The position numbers were made by a program, and so were the translations under genes. A model generated the notes under the pieces. The model made no database searches, was not told the DNA's origin, and saw only the letters and a list, made by a program, of their open reading frames with translations. From Patescibacteria group bacterium UBA7396 (GTDB taxonomy: Bacteria; Patescibacteriota; Gracilibacteria; BD1-5; UBA6164), in the NCBI GenBank assembly GCA_002470645.1, contig DKNE01000012.1, positions 1-23,543 of the forward strand: a stretch of DNA of 23,543 nucleotides, in the 5' to 3' direction. Shown piece by piece: positions 16,947-23,543 of this stretch (its first letter is position 1; each line of letters opens with the position of its first letter).

Positions 16947-18029
16947 ATGGAAATTCTTATATATCTTTATCTTTTTATTTTTTGAACTTTATTTTGAAGT
17001 TTTGCATCTGTGATTATTGATAGAATTAAAAATAAAAAATCATGAATTATTTCATGAAGAAGTGAATGTCCAAAATGTAAACATAAACTCTGAATTTTTG
17101 ATCTCATCCCTATTTTTTCTTTTTTATCTACCGGAGGAAAATGTAGGTATTGTAAGGATAAAATTAGTTTTATTTATCCTATTTTAGAGATTTCAACTGG
17201 GCTTTTATTTGTGCTCGTTTGATATTTTCTTATTGATATATCTCTACTTATTAATGGAAATATAATAGAATTATATAAATTATGATTTTTTCTTTTATTT
17301 TCATTTCTAACTATAGTATATGTATTTTATGATATTTTATATTTAGAAATCCCTGATAGTATTTTATTTTTACTTATTTCTATAACTTTTATAACTATTA
17401 GTTTGCAAACTATTATACCCAATTTTCATATTATAGAAATACTCCCCTCTTTTAAAGAACCACTAGATATTTGAATTCATTTTCTTCTTATATGATTTTG
17501 AATATTTATGATAGTAAGTTTTTATTTTATTATGTTGAAATGACTCAAGGAAATATATGATGTTTTAATTTTAATTTTTATTGGATTGATTTTTATAAGT
17601 CTCAAATATTTCTTGTACATAGATTTTGAACAATATGCTCTTTGAAGTGCTCTTATATGAAGTTTTTTTATATTTTTATTTCTCTTCTTACAAATCCTTG
17701 TTTCTGGGTGATCTTGGATGGGAGGTTGAGATTTAAGAATTGCTATTTTAATGTGATTAATAGCAGGACTAAGCTATAGTTTTTATACAGTTTTATGAGC
17801 CTACATATCTGGAAGTATCGTATGAATATTAATTATTATTTATACAAAAACAAGAAATCATTATATTGAACAAAAAAAAATCTTAAATAAAATTAAAAAA
17901 GTTTTAGGACTTCAGCCATCAAAAATATCACTTGATACAAAAATGCCTTTTGGTCCATTTTTAGCTCTATGAATATATTTAATATTATTTTTTCCTGATT
18001 TTATAAAAGATATTTTTAATTATTTATAA
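16947..18029 (+). CDS. pilD: Type IV prepilin peptidase (PilD family), enlarged
   Basis: The 360-residue polytopic membrane protein is an A24 aspartic peptidase that cleaves and often N-methylates type IV prepilins. The N-terminus has GTLFGSFASVIIDRI, then the zinc-binding motif CPKCKHKL...CRYCKDKI. The catalytic Asp residues lie in YDILYLEIPDS and in GGGDLRIA; PFGPFLALG is the conserved C-terminal segment. It is longer than the usual 250-290 residues: an extra hydrophobic stretch of roughly 100 residues separates the two Asp motifs. Gly of GSF and GGGD are partly TGA. Together with pilT downstream it indicates a working type IV pilus system; pilins are not in the window. Confidence 0.92.
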
Positions 18030-18061
18030 AATATTTTTATTTTTTGTAAATAGCTTTTATA

Positions 18062-18090
18062 TTTACAAAAAAAATCGTTTCCCCTATAAT
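18062..18090 (+). promoter_or_regulatory. sigma70-type promoter for the conserved gene at 18125
   Basis: TTTACA (18062-18067), 17-base spacer and a perfect TATAAT (18085-18090). The leader would be about 28 bases. The -35 lies in the right arm of an A/T-rich hairpin (GTAAATA...TATTTAC, about 18043-18067). Confidence 0.75.
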
Positions 18091-18124
18091 TACCAAAGAA
18101 ATACTTTTTAATATAAAAACAAAA

Positions 18125-18658
18125 ATGGAACAAAAGAAAATTATTGCTATAAAAGATTTTATAGAGTCTGCTGAAAAATCTATAAGAAATGCAAAGAAAC
18201 TTTTAAGTGAAATATTAAAAGAAAATAACGTGGATTTAAATGAACTTTCTCTTGATACATCAGGACTAAGTGAGTATAAATCTGATGATAATAAAATAGT
18301 AGAAGGAGTCTTTACTTGAGAAGAAATGTTAGGAGCTGACGGTCATAGATATCCTGTTCCTTCAAATTATGCTTCAAAATCAAAACTTGTACAATGAGAT
18401 AAATTAAAATTAACCATAGATGGAAGTGGGAAAATGCTTTATAAACAAATTCAACCTATTGAAAGAGAAACCAAAGTATGACTTCTTGTAAAAGAAAATG
18501 GGAAATTTCAAGTAGTAGCTGAATGAAAAACTTATAATCTTCTGACTGCGGCAGTCACACACTTTAAATGAGAAATTGGCGATAGCCTAACTATCGTTTT
18601 ACCTCTTTGAAAAGAAGCAACCTTTGCCGCGATAGAAGCTGTAATACCAAAAGAATAA
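18125..18658 (+). CDS. Conserved protein of unknown function
   Basis: The 177-residue cytosolic protein has a helical N-terminus rich in Lys/Glu (residues 1-40), then a GVFTGEEMLGADGHRYPVP segment, NYASKSKLVQGDKLKLTI and a beta-rich C-terminal half ending in AAIEAVIPKE. I recall closely similar GxDGxxYPVPxNYASKSKLVxGD proteins from other CPR genomes, but no function is known to me. The pattern of short strands (LKLTI, TKVGLLV, FQVVA, SLTIVLPL) suggests a small beta-barrel. It has its own promoter and ends at the terminator shared with pilT. No TGA occurs in its first 64 codons, then several do. Confidence 0.75.
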
Positions 18659-18687
18659 AAAAAAACTGAAATTTTCAGTTTTTTTTT
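18657..18687. terminator. Bidirectional terminator between the conserved gene and pilT
   Basis: Long A-run, ACTGAA, short loop, TTCAGT and a long T-run. The conserved gene's TAA (18656-18658) overlaps the left arm; the pilT stop is at 18689-18691. Confidence 0.85.
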
Positions 18688-18688
18688 A

Positions 18689-19771
18689 TTAACTCATTCA
18701 TTCTTTTACTACTTTTGGATTGTTTGCATATTTTAATCATTCTTCCTCTGATATATATCACATATTTATCAAATCAATAATGTCTTTTTCAAGAATTTGC
18801 ATCCCATCTCTTGACCCCATTTGCATAACAGATGGGAGTTGATGTAAGTCATTTTCTCTAATCAAATTTACAACAGCTGGAGTACGAGTTAAAATTTCTT
18901 TTACCAATTTTACCCCGCTTCCATCACTTGCTTTTAAAAGTCTTTGAGAAAAAACAGCTACTAAACTATCAGCTAATTGTAATCTAATTTGATTTTGTTG
19001 TCATGACTCAAAACTATCAATAACTCTTGAAATAGTTTGATATGCACTACGAGTATGAAGTGTTGAAAATACCAAATGTCATGTTTCTGCTAATGTAAGA
19101 GCCATTTCAATTTCTTCTGTTGTTCTCATTTCTCAAAACAATATAACTTGTGGATTTTGTCTCATAGCTCAAGCAAGAGCTGTTTTATAATCAGGAACAT
19201 CTTTTCAAATCTCTTTTTGTTCTACAATTGATTTCCCATGTGGATGAAGATATTCAACTGGGTCCTCTATCGTAATAATATGCTTATTATAATTTTGATT
19301 AATAAAATTTATCATAGCAGCTAGTGTTGTTGATTTTCAACTCCCAGTTGGTCATGTTACTAAAATAAGTCATTGTCATAATTTAGTAATATCTTTATAA
19401 ATTGGTGGAAGTCAAAGATCATCAACTGTTGGTATTTTATTTCATAAAAGTCTTATAACAATCATATAATTTGACATTTGAAATGATACGTTTACTCTGA
19501 ATCTTCTTCAAGAAAAAGAAAAAGCAAAATCAAGATTTTTTGTTTTTACAAGATATTCATGTTGTTTTTCACTCACAATAGATTGTGTAAACTCCATGGT
19601 ATCTTTCCAAGATAGAATACTCAGTCATTCATCAATTTTTACTATATCTCATCATATTTTTATTGCTGGATATGTACCTACTGTAATATACATATCACTC
19701 CCCTCATTATCTATCATAACTTGTAAAAGTTGATCTCTTAAAACATAATCTGGCCTAATAGTTCATTGCAT
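18689..19771 (-). CDS. pilT: Type IV pilus retraction ATPase PilT
   Basis: The 360-residue protein matches PilT, the hexameric motor that depolymerises type IV pili. An N-terminal PAS-like domain (about 1-100) includes SDMYITVGTYPAIKIGG; the RecA-like domain has VTGPTGSGKSTTLAAMI (Walker A, with TGA-Gly), ITIEDPVEYLH (Asp box), AGAMRQNPQVILFGEMR (Walker B with the AIRNLI-type region later) and TLAETGHLVFSTLHT (His box). The C-terminal motif LLKASDGSGVKLVKEIL is typical of PilT. One of the first residues after Met (Gly3) is TGA. It is the nearest pilus gene to pilD (16947-18029). Confidence 0.95.
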
Positions 19772-19780
19772 AATATAAAG

Positions 19781-19817
19781 TTAAAAATAAAAGTAGTAAG
19801 AGTAATTCTTGCTACTT
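19781..19817 (-). terminator. Terminator after the anchored surface protein gene
   Basis: AAGTAGTAAG (19791-19800) and CTTGCTACTT (19808-19817) form a 10-bp stem (one G-T pair) with a 7-base loop; on the minus strand it is followed by TTATTTTTAA. It separates the surface protein gene from pilT. Confidence 0.8.
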
Positions 19818-19832
19818 ATTATATAGAATAAA

Positions 19833-20759
19833 TTACATTTTAAAACTTTTTCTTCTCAGTACAAAAATTCAAAGAGTAAGAATAAATGTAAGTGCTAATA
19901 ATACATTTGTTTTTGCTCCGGTATCAGGCGTTTGAGCTACTTTCATAGCAACATCTTCAATCGGTTGTCCGGTTGTTTCCATAGGATTATCAACTGGAAC
20001 TTCTACTGCTACAGGAACTTCACTTCCAGTAGATACTTCTGGAAGGACTGGCGCAGTTATAAATTCTCCACTCACAAAATCAAATAAAGAATTTTCAACT
20101 TCAATATCTTTATTTTCCATATCTTTTAAGTTCAAAATCAAAATATAATCCATGTTTGGAAGTATTGGTTGTGATAATTGAACATTTACATTACTTGTAT
20201 CAAGAAACATATTTGCAGAGCTAATTTCTTTAAATACTTTAAATTCATAAGTACCTAATGTCGCATCATTGTTTAAATAAAGTTCAATATTTTTTGTATC
20301 TTTCACAACAATATGATTAATTCCAGTTTGAGTTGGAGTAATTGAGTTTTTAATCTCAGTCATTGGTGCACTAAAATTAAAATCAATACTTGAATCAAGT
20401 CCTTCAGAAATAGAAATGATACTATAATTTGTTCCCATCATTAAATCTGAATTTAAAGCAATATCTATTTTTTTTGTATTATCTGGGCTTTTAATTGAAG
20501 AAGCAACTGAAATATCTTCTAATACTTTTGCATCAGAGCTAGAAGAAATTCCTGATAGTTGGTTTGATAATCTCACAACTAAAGTAGATGCATCAATACT
20601 ATCAACTCAAACTATAGATGTTGAAGCCAGATTTAATTGTGTTGCTTCTGGTTGTACAGCTCAAGTTAATAAAGATTCTAAGTTTAATTCTCCCGTAGCA
20701 AAAGTTGGAAGATAAATAGCCGATACCGCAAATACAGCAAGTATTTTTTTTGTATTCAT
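19833..20759 (-). CDS. Secreted surface protein with a TPDTG-type C-terminal membrane anchor
   Basis: The 308-residue protein has a signal peptide (KKILAVFAVSAIYLPTFATG), a beta-rich, Ser/Thr/Asn/Asp-rich middle (about 30-235) possibly built of Ig-like domains, a Pro/Val/Glu-rich linker (about 238-275) and a C-terminal TPDTGAKTN motif followed by a hydrophobic segment (LLALTFILTLGIF) and the basic tail RRKSFKM. That layout is the LPXTG-like sorting signal or a simple membrane anchor; the canonical Leu is absent. No sortase is seen here. The Gly after the hydrophobic core is TGA, so standard translation loses the basic tail. Its own promoter and terminator make it a single-gene unit. Function is unknown; surface exposure is inferred. 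Confidence 0.82.
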
Positions 20760-20796
20760 AATATAATAATTATTAATAAATTAAATAAGTACAAAA

Positions 20797-20825
20797 ATTA
20801 TAGCATATCCTTTGATAAAAATCAA
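20797..20825 (-). promoter_or_regulatory. sigma70-type promoter for the anchored surface protein gene
   Basis: On the minus strand TTGATT (20820-20825), a 17-base spacer and a perfect TATAAT (20797-20802). Start of transcription near 20790, leader about 30 bases. Confidence 0.75.
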
Positions 20826-20834
20826 AAAATCACA

Positions 20835-21833
20835 CTACTTTTTTATATTTTTTAAAAGATTTGCATACTGAGTAATGTATTTAGCTAAATTAATAAACAA
20901 TTCATGATGATCCATTAAAAATATTTTTTGCAAATTATGCCCTTTATCATCAAATAAATTAAAATTTTTAAAACACTCAAAATATTCTTTATCTTCTGAA
21001 AAACGCTTTAAAAAAATAATAAAATCTTCTATTTTATATTTGTGAGCATCATTATGTTCTTTATAAATATCCCATAAAAATGGTTGTTCAGCTCAAATGG
21101 CTGCTACTAAACTATTTTCTCATCTTACTATATTATATTGGCAAATATGAAGTAATTTTTCATATTCTAAAATATTCAAAAAAGGCATATTAATAATATT
21201 TTCTCATTTTATATCATGCTGAAAAACAAGATAAATTTTTTGTGAATCTTGTAAAATATTTTCCTTTATTTGCTCAAATGTTTCTGGATAACAAAATACT
21301 GAAACCCAATCTTTTTCTAAAATATCCACTGCTAAATGAGGAAATAATTCTTTTTTATAATAATTAGCTCCCTTTTTTTGTAACTCTTTTGAAAATATTT
21401 CAATTTGAGGAGAAATAATAACTCAACCTCATTCTTTCAACAATGATGGAATATAATGTCTTACAAAAACATTTTTTGATTGGTACTGGGTATTATGAAG
21501 ATTTTTTACTCAATCATGCATCAAAAAATATGAAAAATTTATGAGTTCTATATCATGTTGAAATGTATGAAGGTATTCAAAATTGATTTTTCTATCAAAA
21601 AAATTATATATCGTTTCTGAAGGCGAAGATTTTTCAAAATCTTTTACATCATAATACTCCACATTTGGTATAGTTAAATCTCATTTTAATTTTCAAAAAA
21701 GTTGCCTATCATCTCAGAAAAATCGAATACGTACATTTTTATCTTGATCAAGTAGTGAAATTGCTAGATGAAAAGCAAATCACATATCTCAATAATTATC
21801 AATCACGGTCGTAAGAAAGTCTATTTGATGCAT
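20835..21833 (-). CDS. earP: EarP-like EF-P arginine rhamnosyltransferase
   Basis: The 332-residue protein resembles EarP (DUF2331), the GT-B enzyme that transfers rhamnose from dTDP-rhamnose to Arg32 of elongation factor P so that EF-P can rescue ribosomes stalled at polyproline. The N-terminus FLTTVIDNYGDMGFAFHLA matches the VIDNYGDIG motif with the catalytic Asp residues; VRI-CGA-FFGDD aligns with VRLWVDD; the C-terminal IVRGENSLVAA...QPFLWDIYKEHNDAH matches RGEDSFVRA...PFVWHIYPQ...AH, where the Glu binds nucleotide. It is 30-50 residues shorter than proteobacterial EarP. Gly of NYGDMG, of the HDGVKN segment and of RGEN are TGA. The stop is TAG. EarP is normally next to efp; here efp and the rml genes are not in the window. 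Confidence 0.85.
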
Positions 21834-21840
21834 AATCAAT

Positions 21841-21868
21841 AAAAAAATTAGTAATCTTAAAAAGATTA
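21841..21868 (-). terminator. Terminator after the fibrinogen-like gene
   Basis: TAATCTT (21852-21858) and AAGATTA (21862-21868) pair; on the minus strand CTAATTTTTTT follows. The stop codon of the upstream gene (21866-21868) is within the stem. The 32-base gap to earP contains nothing else. Confidence 0.65.
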
Positions 21869-23543
21869 TTTAAAATATATCAGCATTCCGTTTCACCAAT
21901 GCCCATCAGCATAACTATCCTTCCAAGCGTTTGAATTATAATTTCAAGTAACTGAGCACCATCCTCCTGATCAACCACCACCATGAATAGGTAATCATCA
22001 ATCAAGAAATCAATATTTAGCTAAAGTCATTCCCCAAAATATAGATGTAGCAGAATTATCCTGAATTCCATCATTATTATAATCATGGTCAAAAGGACGA
22101 GTAGTACATTGTTGTGAAAGTGAATAATCAATACATATTTTTGTTGTTTCTGCCTCAATCTGACCTGCATTAAACCAAGTATTCACATTATTTTTAGTAA
22201 TTGTTTTATAAAACTTGGCAGTTTGACTAGGGTCATCTCAAGCAACAAATATAAGTTTTGCTAGAGTAAAATTAAAGTTATTGGTAAATTTATTGATTCA
22301 TATACTCCCAGACACACCATTTTCTCAACTTATAGGAGAAATAGCATAACTATTTACATTATTTCCGCCATAAAAATCGTATGCTGTAACGCCATTTCTT
22401 CCATTATTTAAAACTAAAGTCCATCATCAAGCATCTGTTGTCATATCACAATACACTTTAAAAGCTGTTCATGCATCTGGTTTTATAAAATATACTCCAT
22501 TCAAAAATGTACTCCCATTCCAAGGACTTCAAATCAGTGTATTTTTCCAAGTTGCACTTGTCAATAAATTATTACAACTCGTTGGATATTGCGCAGTCCC
22601 ACTCGTATTTGTAAATAAATATCATGTTGTCGCATTTCAACTCCATTGAGTACTACAATCACTTCCATTTTTATAATACCCTGTACTACAAACTATATTC
22701 TCACTTTGATTAGAAAGTGTAACATCAGTTCCATTTGTTCATAAAGTAAAGGTTGCTGTTAAGATTGAAGTTCCTCATGAAATAGTCAGAGCACTCGATG
22801 TTTTGGTTTGAGGAGTTCCATATGAAAGTACAAAACTGGTAAAACTAAATGTTCTTCCATTATATACTCCACTGGTTATTGTCTTTTGTTTTGCACTACA
22901 ACTCGCTCACTCATATCATGATTCACATATATATTCACAAGTATTACTTCCACTTCCTGAAGTAGTATAACTTGAATTCCCTAGTTTATTACTACAAGCA
23001 GTTCTTGTTATAGATTCATCAGGGCTATAGTATCATATTCATACTCATTCACACAGATTATTATTTGCATAATAATCTATATCACATTTCCTTATTTCTC
23101 ACGTTTCTGGGGTTTCTCTTTTTACCAAATCTCAATTATCACAATGAAATTCTTGGGATAATATTTTTTCTCCATTTTCAAAACTAACATCTTCTTTTGT
23201 AAGAGTACTACCACTTCCATGTTCTAGGGGTTCTCACAGGCTATAACCATCATTTGTGGTTGATATTTCACATCTCTTTGGTGTTCATTCTACACATTCT
23301 ACTTCACTTGGATAGTCTATCTTATTTGATGAACTATGTTTCCATTCTCCATTTCTACATTCAAATTCTACTCATGCTTCGCACGTATTTCAATATGGAA
23401 CACTACTATTTTTGTAAAACATTTTTTTTACTCCATGAGAAATACCTTCACAGCTTGCGTATGTTACTGGGATAGTGTCTCACAGTATTGTTTCTTTTAT
23501 TTCTTTGGGGCTTGTTTTTCAAAAACTTTCTATAATTTCTTTT
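21866..23543 (-). CDS. Large Cys-rich surface protein with a C-terminal fibrinogen-like domain, 5' end outside the window
   Basis: The 558 visible codons are open to the window edge, so start and signal peptide are missing. The N-terminal visible part has scattered Cys-rich segments (ASCEGISHG, EFECRNGEWKH, CEYICESGYEGASC) resembling EGF-like loops, then a Thr/Ser-rich beta region (GVYNGRTFSFTSF, STGYYKNGSDCS). The C-terminal about 240 residues match the fibrinogen-related/collagen-type fold seen in secreted bacterial proteins: PTSCNNLL, LNGVYFIKPD, FKVYCDMTTDAGGWTLV (about 22415-22465), and a Gly/Asn-rich end with NGMLIYFK. A bacterial fibrinogen-like domain usually acts in ligand or glycan binding; adhesion is inferred. 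Gly codons include many TGA. The CxxGYY-type unit is shared with the repeat protein at 9021-10574. Confidence 0.83.

Noticed and set aside
18030..18070. Riboswitch-like hairpin (GTAAATA...TATTTAC)
   Set aside because: It is a short A/T-only stem overlapping the promoter -35, with no conserved riboswitch core and upstream of the transcription start.

Overview
The window comes from a very AT-rich bacterium that reads UGA as glycine (genetic code 25), so it belongs to Absconditabacteria (SR1) or Gracilibacteria in the Candidate Phyla Radiation. Three independent lines support this. Almost every gene has in-frame TGA codons at positions where its family needs glycine, including P-loops (VirB4-like ATPase, PilT), the RuvC and FtsA N-terminal motifs and the prepilin peptidase GGGD motif. 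None of the 23 recognisable gene ends uses TGA (21 TAA, 2 TAG). The window also encodes a tRNA with a UCA anticodon and bacterial tRNA-Gly identity features (10682-10760). Read with the standard code, nearly every gene breaks into fragments; all calls here use TGA = Gly.

Layout. 1-4572, mostly minus strand: the tail of a plus-strand gene, then ruvX, rplI, nusA, ftsZ and ftsA, a housekeeping cluster for recombination/rRNA maturation, translation, transcription elongation and cell division. 4573-8937: a membrane-bound PP2C/SpoIIE-type phosphatase, a VirB4/TraC-like ATPase, tsaE on the minus strand, and a STAS anti-anti-sigma-like protein; the phosphatase and STAS protein could form part of a partner-switching system. 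9021-10574: a secreted Cys/Gly/Trp-rich repeat protein with three nearly identical 186-bp units. 10637-10803: the tRNA-Gly(UCA) as its own transcription unit. 10801-14020: ruvC, a frameshifted azoreductase-like gene, a hydrolase-only RelA/SpoT-type HD protein and rlmE. 14025-16863: an alpha/beta-hydrolase fused to a VanY-type D,D-carboxypeptidase, and a glycosyltransferase-like protein. 16947-19771: prepilin peptidase, a conserved unknown protein and PilT, i.e. type IV pilus functions. 19833-23543: a surface protein with a TPDTG-type C-terminal anchor, an EarP (EF-P arginine rhamnosyltransferase) homologue, and the C-terminal part of a large surface protein ending in a fibrinogen-like domain.

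Gene ends are tightly packed. Four convergent pairs share one hairpin that can terminate transcription in both directions, and in most of them stop codons lie inside the hairpin. No start codon is preceded by a convincing Shine-Dalgarno sequence, while several promoters close to the sigma70 consensus are visible. Pili, repeat-rich secreted proteins, a fibrinogen-like domain and a cell-wall peptidase fit an attached, host-dependent or predatory lifestyle; this is inference from gene content.

The most unusual points are: only two CGA codons and no CGG found in frame in the whole window, one CGA at a column that is Trp in other EarP proteins; an EarP homologue away from efp; the tRNA itself; the recently expanded repeat protein; the hydrolase-peptidase fusion; and a 17-bp hairpin around the start of the HD protein.
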